Assembly: GCA_963705355.1 (NCBI GenBank)
Contig: OY970070.1
Span: 62,001 to 126,000, forward strand
Source of the DNA: COMBO-56-21 sp963705355
Lineage (GTDB): Archaea > Thermoplasmatota > Thermoplasmata > UBA10834
Length of the DNA: 64,000 bases
Direction: 5' to 3'
In this document: one piece after another, positions 16,997 to 25,704 of the stretch
Layout: every line of letters begins with the position of its first letter
Position numbering within the stretch: the first letter of the stretch is position 1
Translations under genes and position numbers: made by a program
Notes under the pieces: generated by a model
Database searches by the model: none
The model's input: only the letters and a program-made list of their open reading frames with translations
What the model was told of the DNA's origin: nothing

Positions 16997-17282
16997 AGAT
17001 GATGTCCATCCTGAGTATGCGGGCTCCTGACGCCTCCCGCCCTGTCCGAGGCGAGTGGCGGAGTGAAGCCTTAGTGCCACAGGTTCGGCCTGGTCGAGAG
17101 ACCCTGGACCGTCCTGCTTCGCGCCCGCTCCGCAGAGTTGTTGGGAATCGCGTTCATTGGTGATAAACTTCGCCACATAAATGAAAGGTGGAAGAATCAG
17201 GCAGTCGATCTCCCAATTCATGGACAAAGTTGATGTTCCGATGATCGCTTTCCTCTGACATACTCCTTCGGGGGACGATAGA
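16997..17282. other. 286-bp divergent intergenic region
   Basis: Separates the leftward corrinoid genes from the rightward PLP-lyase gene. The half next to the corrinoid gene is GC-rich with complementary stretches (for example ctcgcctcgg/ccgaggcgag-type pairings), so a structured leader is possible. AT-rich TATA-like runs occur near 17165-17185. No known riboswitch class could be assigned. Confidence 0.35.
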
Positions 17283-18230
17283 ATGGGTCTGTCTGCTGTC
17301 GAGATCCTCAAGGCGAAGAGGAACCTCATGGGCGTGGCGAACAGGACTCCGCTCACGCGCTCGGTCGGGCTCAGTCAGCTCAGTGGGGCGGAGGTCTACC
17401 TCAAGTGGGAGAACCTTCAAAAGACCGGCGCGTACAAGTTCAGGGGGGCATACAACAGAGTCTGCTCCCTTACGACTGATGAGAAGAAGAGGGGCGTGAT
17501 TACTGCGTCTTCTGGCAACCACGCGCTTGCGGTGTCCTTGGCATCGCAACTGCTCGGCGTCAAGGCTACTGTTGTGGTGCCAGTGTCGGCTCCCAAGGTC
17601 AAGATTGAGAGATGCCGAGCTCTGGGGGCAAACCTCGTGATCACGGGCGCGAACTTCGATGAATCCCTGGTCCACTGCAACGAGCTAGCGGCGAGGACAG
17701 GTGCGATATACGTCCCCGGCACAGAGGACTATAGGGTCATGGCTGGCCAGGGAACGATTGCGTGCGAGATTCTCGAAGAGATCCCTGATATAGACGCCAT
17801 CATCACGCCTGTGGGAGGCGGAGGGCTGATAATCGGCACGGGATTCTGGGCCAAAACGATTAACAAGGAGATCAGGATCCTGGGCGCCCAGTCCACGGCT
17901 GCACGGGCAATGTATGAGTCGTTCAAGGCGGGCAAAGTCGTCGAGATCCCGGTCGTCCCAACAATCGCTGATGGCCTCGCGGGTCAGATATCCCAGATGG
18001 CTTTTGAACTTGCTTCGGTGCACACAGACGACATCTTACTGGCTGAGGAGAAGGAGCTGACGAATGCCATTCTTTGGATCCTGAAGAACGAGCGTCAGGT
18101 GATCGAAGGCTCAGCTGCGGTTGGACCCGCTCTAATACTTCAAAAGAAGATCAAGCTCAAGAAGGAGGAGAAGGTCGCCGTGGTCGTATCTGGCGGCAAC
18201 GTAGACTTGGATACTCTAGGTCTGGTCTGA
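17283..18230 (+). CDS. threonine/serine ammonia-lyase-type PLP enzyme
   Basis: A 315-residue fold-type II PLP enzyme. Seen: the PLP lysine in AYKFRGAYN (about residue 53), SSGNHALAVSLA (80-91), the phosphate loop GGGGLIIG and the C-terminal SGGN. It matches catabolic threonine dehydratase or serine racemase/dehydratase without the regulatory ACT domain. Products would be 2-oxobutyrate or pyruvate plus ammonia. It lies at the head of the rightward half of the tRNA-Ala island, before the permease gene. A related lyase activity on another hydroxy-amino acid is equally possible. Confidence 0.85.
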   Translation: MGLSAVEILKAKRNLMGVANRTPLTRSVGLSQLSGAEVYLKWENLQKTGAYKFRGAYNRVCSLTTDEKKRGVITASSGNHALAVSLASQLLGVKATVVVPVSAPKVKIERCRALGANLVITGANFDESLVHCNELAARTGAIYVPGTEDYRVMAGQGTIACEILEEIPDIDAIITPVGGGGLIIGTGFWAKTINKEIRILGAQSTAARAMYESFKAGKVVEIPVVPTIADGLAGQISQMAFELASVHTDDILLAEEKELTNAILWILKNERQVIEGSAAVGPALILQKKIKLKKEEKVAVVVSGGNVDLDTLGLV

Positions 18231-18328
18231 CGAACTGAGATTCTCCATTGGCTTTTGTTTCAATTGAACGTTTTTCGAACACGCTTCCAGTCCTGTCGCC
18301 GTTCGGAATTCGGCTGGCAAGAACTGGC

Positions 18329-18342
18329 AACTTTTATATCAA
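18329..18342 (+). promoter_or_regulatory. TATA box of permease gene
   Basis: A good archaeal TATA element (cttttatat, 18331-18339) lies 72 bases before the permease ATG. The leader contains a short hairpin-like GGCTCCCTC/GAGGGGG pair and a strong GGAGGG ribosome-binding site. Confidence 0.55.
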
Positions 18343-18411
18343 ACGTAAGACAATGCTTGCCGCGGGAGAAGAGTTAGGGCTCCCTCTTTTTGAGGGGGTT
18401 GGAGGGTAGAC

Positions 18412-20043
18412 ATGGCAGACAAAGTGGCACAGCAGATGGGCGAGAAGAGAGTCTTCCTGAGGGAAGCAACTGGGCTTGTAAGGGAGATGAAATGGTATGA
18501 TGCTCTGTTTATGAACTTCTTGAACATGAGCATTGGCCTTGGTGTTGCATGGGTCATCTTGTGGGGACCCGGCATCTATCCAGGCGCAAACGTGCCTTGG
18601 GGCATAATCATCGCGATGGTGGGTTGCATGTTTGGCATGTTCTGTTTTGCAACCTTGACCGCAGCTATGCCACGTAGCGGAGGCGACTACGTCTTCGTGA
18701 GCCGAGCCCTCCATCCGTCCCTGGGATTCATGTCGAACTGGATGTGGGTCGTCTGGAATGTTGTCTGGTGCGCTGTGCTGGGAACCTGGGTCGTGACCTG
18801 GGGCTTGCGAGACACCCTTGGTACTGTGGGAGTCGTCACGAACAACGCGCAAATGATTTCCTGGGCGGCTGATCTGACTAAACCGTCGCACCCTGTCACA
18901 TTGGCCATATCATTCATTGTTGTGATCTTGTCAGGCGTGATGCTTGCCTTAGGGCTTAAGATCTATCTCAGAGTCCAAACCGTGTGCGCAATCGTCGGCC
19001 TGATAATGCTGGTCGTCGCCGGCATTATCTTCGCAACGACGAGCAACGCTACGTTCCAGGCAAATTGGAATCACTTTGCTCAACAGCAGGGCGCGCCGGA
19101 TTATGCGACAACGGTGAGCGGTGCTGCGAGCGATGTCCCGACCTCTGGACTTCCATTGGGTCTGACAGCTGGTATCCTGCCAGTGGCCTTCTGGACCTTA
19201 GCGTATCCGTATTTCTCGGCATTCATGGGTGGGGAACTGAAAAGAGCCAAGAACACAGCATTCATCGGCAACATGGGCGGCGTTTTTATCGGCGGGATAT
19301 TCGTCCTTGTCATGTATGTCCTTGTATCAGGGACACTGCATGAGAATTTCATCATCGGGGCGTACTGGAACGGCAATGGGATGCCGAGCCCATGGTTCGA
19401 CTTCTACGCTGGCATAGCGTCCGGTAACACCATGGTCAGCTACCTCATGGGAATAGGCATGATCGGATGGCTGCTGATGTATCCCGCGCTGTCCTACCTT
19501 GGCCAGACAAGAGCAGCGCTAGCATGGTCCTTTGACAGGCTGATACCTGGTTGGTTCGGAAAGGTCAGCGAAAGATGGCACACGCCGATCAACGCGATAA
19601 TATTCTTCACCATAGTCAACTGCATATACTTGGTGGTGTACGCGTTGACCTTCAGCTACCAGCAGAGCTTCTCGGCTCAGGTGGGCCAGATGCTAGGCAC
19701 TTTCCTGTTCGTCGGTCTTGCAGCGATCGTCCTGCCGTTCAGGAAAAGAACGAAACCAATCTACGAGGCCTCAGGCGTCAAATGGAAGCTCGCGGGGATC
19801 CCGCTAATCACTATAGCTGGCGTGGTATGGGTCGTATTCGATATGGTCTGCTTCTGGTACTTCGTGATCGATCCGAACCTCGGTGCAAGCGACAAGTTCA
19901 GCAAGCTTGTCCCGTACTTCTCGCTGTACCTGACGTTTGCTATCGCGCTGGTCGGGTTCTTGTACTACTGGGCGGTCCGGTGGTACAGACGGAGGCAGGG
20001 CATAAACATCGACCTGGCTTTCAGGGAACTCCCGCCCGAGTAG
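18412..20043 (+). CDS. APC superfamily amino acid/amine permease
   Basis: A 543-residue integral membrane protein with about twelve hydrophobic segments and the APC signature in the first helix region (GLGVAWVILWGPG and PRSGGDYVFVSR). The third-to-fourth segment carries WNVVWCAVLGTW. It would import an amino acid, betaine or amine by cation or substrate exchange. Its position before the MttB-family gene suggests that it brings in the methylated substrate (inference). Confidence 0.88.
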   Translation: MADKVAQQMGEKRVFLREATGLVREMKWYDALFMNFLNMSIGLGVAWVILWGPGIYPGANVPWGIIIAMVGCMFGMFCFATLTAAMPRSGGDYVFVSRALHPSLGFMSNWMWVVWNVVWCAVLGTWVVTWGLRDTLGTVGVVTNNAQMISWAADLTKPSHPVTLAISFIVVILSGVMLALGLKIYLRVQTVCAIVGLIMLVVAGIIFATTSNATFQANWNHFAQQQGAPDYATTVSGAASDVPTSGLPLGLTAGILPVAFWTLAYPYFSAFMGGELKRAKNTAFIGNMGGVFIGGIFVLVMYVLVSGTLHENFIIGAYWNGNGMPSPWFDFYAGIASGNTMVSYLMGIGMIGWLLMYPALSYLGQTRAALAWSFDRLIPGWFGKVSERWHTPINAIIFFTIVNCIYLVVYALTFSYQQSFSAQVGQMLGTFLFVGLAAIVLPFRKRTKPIYEASGVKWKLAGIPLITIAGVVWVVFDMVCFWYFVIDPNLGASDKFSKLVPYFSLYLTFAIALVGFLYYWAVRWYRRRQGINIDLAFRELPPE

Positions 20044-20164
20044 TCGAGACGGAGAAACCCCCTAAACCCTTTTCATCGTTTTAATTTCCTTGCGGAAACA
20101 CTCATTAGGGGACAATAACATACACGCGCTACGCGGTGCCGAATCACCGCGGGGGGACATCACC

Positions 20165-21616
20165 GTGCAAATCAGGGAACCTATTGGAGGGCAGCTCGAA
20201 ATCCTTTCTAGAGACGACCTTGAAAGAATCCATGGAGCCACCATGGAAGTCTTTCGGCGACTGGGTGTCAAGGTCTGGGAACCGAAGGCACTCGACCTCT
20301 TCGACCAAGCAGGGGCAGAGGTCGATAAGAGGACAATGATGGTCAAGATCTCTGAAAGTCTGGTGAAGGAGACTCTCAAGAAGGCACCATCGAGCTTCAA
20401 GATGTACGGAAGAGACCCGAAGTATGAGCTCGACTACAGTGGTAACAAAGTGCACTTCGGTGTGGCAGGGCTGGCCGTGAGAGTTCAGGACTTGGATGGG
20501 AGAATTAGGCCGGGGAAGGTTGCCGACGTCGAGAACCTGGCGAAGATCGCGGACTACCTCGAGAACATACATCACATTTTGATGACGGTCACACCCTCCG
20601 ATGTGCCAGACGAGGTGTACCATCTACACTGCATCAATGCGGACTGGAAGAACTCTGTGAAGACAACAGATGGATTCAGCTACACGGCGAGGAAGGCCCA
20701 GGAGACGGTTGACATGGCGGCCATCCTGAGAGGAAGCTACGAGGAGGTCATGAAAAAGCCTCTCCTGCTGGGATTCACGAATCCAGTCAGTCCTATGCAG
20801 CTCTCTAAAGAGCTAATCGAAGGAGCCCTGGTGTATGCGAAATACAAACAGCCGATGCTCTATGCCCCCGAAGCTCTTTCGGGAGGCACTGCCCCCGCCA
20901 GCCTTGCGGGGCTTCTGGTCCAGCAGAATGCAGAGGTGCTCGCGGGAATCATGGTCTCCCAGCTCGCAAACCCAGGAACCCCAGTACTCTACGGAACTGT
21001 CTCCGCTGTGATGGATATGAGGACGGGGACTCCTGCATTGGGCGGGCCCGAGGTCGGCTTGATCAATGTGGCGACTGGCCAGCTCGGGCGCTACTATAAT
21101 CTGCCCCGAAGAGGCACGGGCGGGAACACCGATTCGAAGCTCGTGGACTCTCAGGCAGGTGCTGAGACAGCCATTACGCTACTGATGGCTGCTATGGGAG
21201 GCATGAACTTCGTCTACGACGCCTGTGGCGGATTGGATGGCACACTCACCTTCTCCTATGAGAAACTCGTCATCGACAACGAGATCGCAGGAATGGTCAC
21301 CAGAATACTCAGAGGAATAGAAGTCAACGACAAAACTCTCGCAGTGGACGAGATCTGCAGAGTGGGGCCATCGGCGAACTATCTGGGGACGACCTACACA
21401 GCGAGCATGTTCAGGAAAGAGCATTACCTACCGACTCTGTTTGACCGCAGGTCTTGGGAGTCTTGGCTCAAGGCAGGTGGCAGGGACATCTCCAAAGAGG
21501 CGCGGGAGAAGGCCAAGTGGATACTTAAGGAGCATAAGGTGGAGCCGGTTGAGAAAGGCGTTCAGACAAAAATCGATGAGTTCATCAAGAAGACCACGAA
21601 AGGCTACGGTATTTAA
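20165..21616 (+). CDS. MttB-family (trimethylamine methyltransferase-like) enzyme, non-pyrrolysine
   Basis: A 483-residue protein of the MttB superfamily: N-terminal segment (LERIHGATMEVFRRLGVKV), glycine-rich middle (GGTAPASLAGLLV) and a C-terminal barrel with the GMNFVYDACGGLDG stretch. True trimethylamine MttB has an in-frame amber codon for pyrrolysine. This frame is continuous, as in glycine betaine, proline betaine and carnitine demethylases (MtgB-like). It would transfer a methyl group to the corrinoid protein encoded at 16164. The GTG start at 20165 follows a GGGGGG site. An upstream TTG start at 20090 is less likely. Confidence 0.88.
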   Translation: MQIREPIGGQLEILSRDDLERIHGATMEVFRRLGVKVWEPKALDLFDQAGAEVDKRTMMVKISESLVKETLKKAPSSFKMYGRDPKYELDYSGNKVHFGVAGLAVRVQDLDGRIRPGKVADVENLAKIADYLENIHHILMTVTPSDVPDEVYHLHCINADWKNSVKTTDGFSYTARKAQETVDMAAILRGSYEEVMKKPLLLGFTNPVSPMQLSKELIEGALVYAKYKQPMLYAPEALSGGTAPASLAGLLVQQNAEVLAGIMVSQLANPGTPVLYGTVSAVMDMRTGTPALGGPEVGLINVATGQLGRYYNLPRRGTGGNTDSKLVDSQAGAETAITLLMAAMGGMNFVYDACGGLDGTLTFSYEKLVIDNEIAGMVTRILRGIEVNDKTLAVDEICRVGPSANYLGTTYTASMFRKEHYLPTLFDRRSWESWLKAGGRDISKEAREKAKWILKEHKVEPVEKGVQTKIDEFIKKTTKGYGI

Positions 21617-22374
21617 CCGCTGGTCGAGAGTTTCCCCACCTTCTCAGGCTCGTCATACCAGATCACTCTGTCACCGACCTTGGAGCGCATCTTCCAGCCG
21701 ATGCTCTTGGGCTCTTTGTTGATCCGTACCAGAAGTGAACTGATCCGTGACATCACCAGGTCCTTCCTTTCAGGTTCGATGTCCATGCCCTTTAGGAATG
21801 TGCGGGTCCAGTCGAGATTGCGGGTGATCGTCCGCCAAACCCCCCAGTCCTTCGAGCAGAGCGATGCGATGTATGCGGCGTTGATGCTCTCCTTCTCATC
21901 CTTCTCGGAAAGAGGGTGATCCATGAACAAGGAAGTGATATCCTTGTAGTCCTTCTCGTTTATCTCGATTATCTGGAGCTTCGTCAGAAGCAGATCTGCA
22001 AGCGGTAGTGTGACATCGTCCAACAGCATGCGCTCACGAAAGTCAAACTTGTGACACATTTCGAAGGTCTCGACGAAGACGTCCACTTGCCTCTCCAACT
22101 CCGCGTCCGTGAAGAGCATCCTCTTGTCACCGTGGAGAGCATTGAACATCTTCATGGGCGCCAATCCGAGCTCGACAAACATCTCGCTCAGCTTTCTAGA
22201 GTCCTTTCTGTAGGTGATGAGATCTATGTCCGGAACCTTCCTGCTGAGGGATCTGTGAGTGGCGCTAGGGCACCTGAACCTTATCGCAGTTCCGCCCAGC
22301 AGGCGTATGGTGAGCCCTCTCCGTCTGGCGCCCTCCATTATCTGGTCCGTCGCTGTGAGTATGTCCTCGTGCAT
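21613..22374 (-). CDS. nucleotidyltransferase-fold protein
   Basis: A 253-residue protein with the GGTA motif (LLGGTAIRF, residues 25-33) and the metal pair in PDIDLI (about 48-53), as in minimal or AbiEii-type nucleotidyltransferases. The C-terminal half is helical. It overlaps the MttB-family gene's end by 4 bases, facing it. Enzymes of this fold add nucleotides to RNA, proteins or antibiotics. AbiEii members are toxins, but no antitoxin gene is beside it, so the role is open. Confidence 0.6.
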   Translation of the reverse strand: MHEDILTATDQIMEGARRRGLTIRLLGGTAIRFRCPSATHRSLSRKVPDIDLITYRKDSRKLSEMFVELGLAPMKMFNALHGDKRMLFTDAELERQVDVFVETFEMCHKFDFRERMLLDDVTLPLADLLLTKLQIIEINEKDYKDITSLFMDHPLSEKDEKESINAAYIASLCSKDWGVWRTITRNLDWTRTFLKGMDIEPERKDLVMSRISSLLVRINKEPKSIGWKMRSKVGDRVIWYDEPEKVGKLSTSG

Positions 22375-22551
22375 CTAGCCCAACCGAGAGTTGAGGGTAT
22401 CACGTGTGGCCTTTTTCAAGTTTGTCCCCTCCAATCACAAGATATGGCATGGAAGACTTGGCAAAGTGCGGGCAAACAAGCTTATGACGAAAAGGAATAA
22501 ATGGCACTAGACCATTGAGCGCAATGCCTTGTCTCATGTGCTTGCGAAAAG

Positions 22552-23508
22552 GTGGATTACTTGACCGTTGTCTTCTTCACGACAGACGTGCACGGCTCGG
22601 AAAGATGCTTCATGAAGTTCGTCAACACGGCGGCATTCTACAACGCTGACGTTATCATCCTCGGCGGAGATGTCACTGGCAAAATGATCATTCCGCTCAT
22701 CGAACAAGATAATGGCTGTCGCGCGGCCGAATTTGCTGGCGGATCGCAGATCACTAGGACCAAGGAGGAATGTGATGCGCTCATCAAGAACATCAGGTTC
22801 TCAGGCTATTACCCGTACCTAACGACGCAGGGAGAAATGGATGAGCTGAACGCGGATCCAAAGAGGGTCGACGCTCTCTTCACAAGACTCATGGGCGAGA
22901 CGATGGAGAGGTGGCTCAAGATTGCTGAGGAGCGCCTGAGAACCACTGGGGTCAAGGTCTTCGTCACGCCAGGCAACGACGATCGATTCGTAATTGACGA
23001 AGTGTTGAGCAAATCGACCTTCGTTCAGAACCCGGAAGGAAAGGTCGTGAACATCGATCCGGACCATGAGATGATCAGCATGGGCTGGAGCAACCCCACG
23101 CCATGGAACAGTCCGAGGGAGACAACTGAGGAAGAGCTCGAGAAGAAGATCGAGGCCATGGCATCCAAAGTGAAGGACATGGAAAACTGCATCTTCAACA
23201 TGCACTGCCCCCCGAAAGACACCCCTCTGGATCCCGCTCCGAAAATCACTAAGGATCTGAAGGCGCGAACGTCTGGAGGGCAGAGCGAAATGGTCTCCGC
23301 AGGAAGCAGTGCGGTCAGGAGAGCTATCACCAAGTATCAACCCTTGCTCGGCCTTCATGGACACATCCACGAATCGAAGGCGGCTGCTTATCTCGGCAGG
23401 ACGCTCTGCCTCAACCCAGGGAGCGAGTATGGAGAGGGGATCCTCAGAGGAGCACTAATCACGATTACGAAGAAGGGAGTGAAGAACCACCTTTTCACCC
23501 ACGGATGA
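22552..23508 (+). CDS. calcineurin-like metallophosphoesterase
   Basis: A 318-residue protein with the two-metal phosphoesterase motifs in order: TDVHGSE (D-x-H), GGDVTG, GNDDR, a histidine in FNMHCPP and the C-terminal GLHGHIH. Start is GTG at 22552. It is cytosolic, with no signal peptide. It is the last gene before the right att-like repeat. The substrate is unknown; related archaeal proteins are phosphodiesterases. Confidence 0.85.
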   Translation: MDYLTVVFFTTDVHGSERCFMKFVNTAAFYNADVIILGGDVTGKMIIPLIEQDNGCRAAEFAGGSQITRTKEECDALIKNIRFSGYYPYLTTQGEMDELNADPKRVDALFTRLMGETMERWLKIAEERLRTTGVKVFVTPGNDDRFVIDEVLSKSTFVQNPEGKVVNIDPDHEMISMGWSNPTPWNSPRETTEEELEKKIEAMASKVKDMENCIFNMHCPPKDTPLDPAPKITKDLKARTSGGQSEMVSAGSSAVRRAITKYQPLLGLHGHIHESKAAAYLGRTLCLNPGSEYGEGILRGALITITKKGVKNHLFTHG

Positions 23509-23615
23509 TTTGCCGACCAAGGCAACCTGGTTAGCGTGAAACCATATTCATTCTGTAGCCGGCCTCAATCCTCGCTGATTGAAACCGAGTTGCGACTTAC
23601 TGGCTCCTCAGGAAC

Positions 23616-23638
23616 TCAAATCCCCTTCGGTCCACTTC
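23616..23638 (+). repeat. attachment-type direct repeat, tRNA-Ala 3'-end copy
   Basis: Identical over 23 bases to 14822-14844. Upstream it also shares a further TCAGG five bases, with three mismatches between, so about 31 bases of the tRNA-Ala 3' half are recognisable. The rest of the tRNA is absent, so it is a remnant and not a gene. Confidence 0.8.
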
Positions 23639-23663
23639 CTCGCAGCCCTGGTTGATTCCTGGA

Positions 23664-23945
23664 CTATCTCTGGTCCAGTATCTTTATGAGATGCCATCCG
23701 AACTGAGTCTTCACTGGCCCTACGGTTGCGCCTTTCTGCCCGTTGAAGGCCGCCTCCTCGAACTCTCGCACCATCTGGCCTCTTCCGAACCATCCGAGGT
23801 CTCCGCCTTTTTTCCCGGATGGGCAATCCGAGAACCTCTTCGCGAGGTCTCCGAAGCTCTCTCCGCCGTTCACCTTCGCAAGTATCTCCTTTGCCTTGTC
23901 CTCACCCTTAACCAGAATATGCGCTGCATGGACCTGCTTTGCCAT
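23664..23945 (-). CDS. parvulin-type peptidyl-prolyl isomerase
   Basis: A 93-residue stand-alone rotamase domain with the conserved histidine near the N-terminus (AAHILV), FGDLAKRFSDCPSGKKGGDLGWF and the terminal FGWHLIKI. It has no signal peptide, so it is cytosolic. It helps fold proteins by isomerising X-Pro bonds. It lies just outside the right att-like repeat of the island and would be beside tRNA-Ala if the island were removed. Confidence 0.93.
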   Translation of the reverse strand: MAKQVHAAHILVKGEDKAKEILAKVNGGESFGDLAKRFSDCPSGKKGGDLGWFGRGQMVREFEEAAFNGQKGATVGPVKTQFGWHLIKILDQR

Positions 23946-24059
23946 GAGGCTGGGAAAGCGATGAAGTAATATGAAGGTTTTTGAGCGGGCTCATTTCGCA
24001 GGACGTTCTTCCTTCGCGAGATGTGAAGGCACAATTACCAGACCGGCTCTACGTCATCC

Positions 24060-24335
24060 ATGGACGGATGGACGTATCTCGCCTTTGTCGCCGGAGCTCT
24101 GACCTCGACTGGATACCTGCCTCAGATCGTCAAAGGCCTCAAGACGAGGAAGATGGAGGACATCTCTCTTCTCATGCCTGCTGTGCTCGGATTGGGCATG
24201 TTCCTCTGGTTGATATACGGGCTTGCGAGAGCTGATCCAGCGATAATAGTGGCCAACGTTGTCGGGTCCACGCTAACTGGGGTTCTCGTGATCATGAAAT
24301 CCTTGTACGACAGACGCGTGAAGGTGACCGTCTAG
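24060..24335 (+). CDS. SemiSWEET-type PQ-loop transporter
   Basis: A 91-residue membrane protein with three hydrophobic segments and the PQ motif in the first (GYLPQIVKGLKTRKMEDIS), the hallmark of SemiSWEET half-transporters, which work as dimers to move sugars across the membrane. It stands alone between the parvulin gene and the thioredoxin-like gene. Substrate is not predictable. Confidence 0.85.
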   Translation: MDGWTYLAFVAGALTSTGYLPQIVKGLKTRKMEDISLLMPAVLGLGMFLWLIYGLARADPAIIVANVVGSTLTGVLVIMKSLYDRRVKVTV

Positions 24336-24360
24336 GCAGGTATGGGCACCAATCAAATGT

Positions 24361-24687
24361 TCAAGTCTGCATCATCTCATTCCAGAGTCGGTTGAGGTCC
24401 GGTTCAGTGATGATTCCGCAGGCCCTTCCTTTCTCAATCCCGTCAGAGTAGATGGCGACGGTTGGGATTTCATCTATTCCCCACTCTTTCCATTCCTTTC
24501 CCCCGCAGAGGACCTCGACCGCGTAGATGGGGCCGATCTTGCTCTTGTTCCACCGGTCCCAAGTCGGCTTGAACGCCCTGCAGTCGCCGCACCAGTTGCC
24601 GTAGAACAGTACGAGGGCTGACTTTCCATCCTCCTCGACGATACTTCTCAGCTTCTCGGAATGAACATCTAGCACCAAAGGAATCAC
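24361..24687 (-). CDS. thioredoxin-like protein
   Basis: A 108-residue thioredoxin fold with WCGDC at about residues 32-36 and a cis-proline segment (DEIPTVAIY). The CGDC active site is less common than CGPC. No signal peptide is seen, so it is probably a cytosolic disulfide reductase. The start at 24687 gives a compact domain. No operon partner is evident. Confidence 0.8.
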   Translation of the reverse strand: MIPLVLDVHSEKLRSIVEEDGKSALVLFYGNWCGDCRAFKPTWDRWNKSKIGPIYAVEVLCGGKEWKEWGIDEIPTVAIYSDGIEKGRACGIITEPDLNRLWNEMMQT

Positions 24688-24759
24688 CGTTCTCGAAGGC
24701 TAGGATGCAATCCATGCTAGTTTAGTCTTCGGCGGGAGCCTTGACTGCCTTGGATGACT

Positions 24760-25656
24760 TCAGGCCTGGTCTCTCGAAAGAACTGAGCTGATCTTCTCAG
24801 TTATGTCCTTCGACGCTTCATCTGCCGGGACGATCTCGATTTCCTCCGGACCAGCCGCTCCGAGACCAAGTTCGACCGCTCTTCTGATCTGGTCGTGCTT
24901 GAACACCGGCTTGCCATCGATCTTGCGCGTGCTGCCGTGCATCTTCAGTGTGGCCACTCCGACTGCGTCCAATGCAACTCTGTCCGTTGCTGCGAACGTC
25001 AGGTCAGCTTTCCATCTCGATCCGGACATCGGACCGCCCGTGTAGAACGCCTCGACTCCGTCCATTACGACCAATGCGGGCTTGTATGGGTAGTTCATCT
25101 CGGCGATCATGTTCCTCTGGTTGAGCACCGATGTGTGGAGCTCAGTCATGTTGCTCCTGTGAACCATCCCCGTCGTCAACTTGAGGGACATCGTGAAGTG
25201 TCCTCCGTACTGGTGAGTCTTGAGGCAGCAGAGGCAGATGACCGAATCTGCCTCGAGCACCGGTTTGGCGAACCAGAAGCCGTTGATCCAGTGGCTCCCA
25301 GGCGGCTTCACCTTCACATATCTGCTCTTCGGCATCTCGTCGAACACCAAGCACTCGAAGCCCATCTTTTCAGCCAGTGCGAAAACGCCCAGCTCTTGAA
25401 AAACCTTGCTCGTCTTCGCTGGACCGCTTCTGTCTCCAACCGTGACTTTCTTCGGCGCCTGTTCCTTGACCAGCTGAATCATCGTACGGAGAGTGTCGAC
25501 GTGAGTGGATCCTGGTGTCGGATCGGCCGTGTTGAAATTAGGCTTAATGAGGACGTTCTTTCCCCGTAGGTCCGGCATTCCGAGCACTCCGACGACTTTC
25601 CTCGTGGCACTCGCCCTGTCTGGGTCGAGAGCGACTACAACCTTCGATTTGGCCAT
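24760..25656 (-). CDS. DUF362 domain protein
   Basis: A 298-residue protein with the DUF362 pattern: NVLIKPNFN near residue 34, VGDRSGP about 75, a CLCCLKTHQYG segment (about 143-153) and VVMDGVEAFYTGGP. It lacks the ferredoxin domain often fused to it. Some DUF362 proteins are iron-sulfur or redox proteins, but this one has few cysteines and the function is unknown. It is cytosolic and precedes the LOG-like gene in the same direction. Confidence 0.8.
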   Translation of the reverse strand: MAKSKVVVALDPDRASATRKVVGVLGMPDLRGKNVLIKPNFNTADPTPGSTHVDTLRTMIQLVKEQAPKKVTVGDRSGPAKTSKVFQELGVFALAEKMGFECLVFDEMPKSRYVKVKPPGSHWINGFWFAKPVLEADSVICLCCLKTHQYGGHFTMSLKLTTGMVHRSNMTELHTSVLNQRNMIAEMNYPYKPALVVMDGVEAFYTGGPMSGSRWKADLTFAATDRVALDAVGVATLKMHGSTRKIDGKPVFKHDQIRRAVELGLGAAGPEEIEIVPADEASKDITEKISSVLSRDQA

Positions 25657-25704
25657 GTGAAAGCAGCTCCCCCGCGTTCAAGACTGTGAGCGAATGGTCT
25701 GCCA

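Larger units (their letters stand above)
14822..23638. mobile_element. tRNA-Ala-flanked genomic island with corrinoid methyltransferase genes
   Basis: The segment lies between an intact tRNA-Ala and a 23-base exact copy of its 3' end. It contains eight genes: UroD-like methyltransferase, corrinoid protein, a small ORF, PLP lyase, APC permease, MttB-family enzyme, nucleotidyltransferase and phosphoesterase. No integrase gene is visible inside, so it may be an old, immobilised insertion, or the recombinase was lost. The right copy keeps about 31 bases of recognisable tRNA 3' half. Confidence 0.65.

Noticed and set aside
16997..17282. Glycine, cobalamin or SAM riboswitch upstream of the corrinoid gene.
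   Set aside because: Some short motifs resemble conserved boxes, but no complete consensus could be assembled by eye.
20165..21616. Possible pyrrolysine-containing trimethylamine methyltransferase.
   Set aside because: The frame is continuous without an internal TAG. The UGA/UAG stops occur only at the end, so no pyrrolysine is needed.
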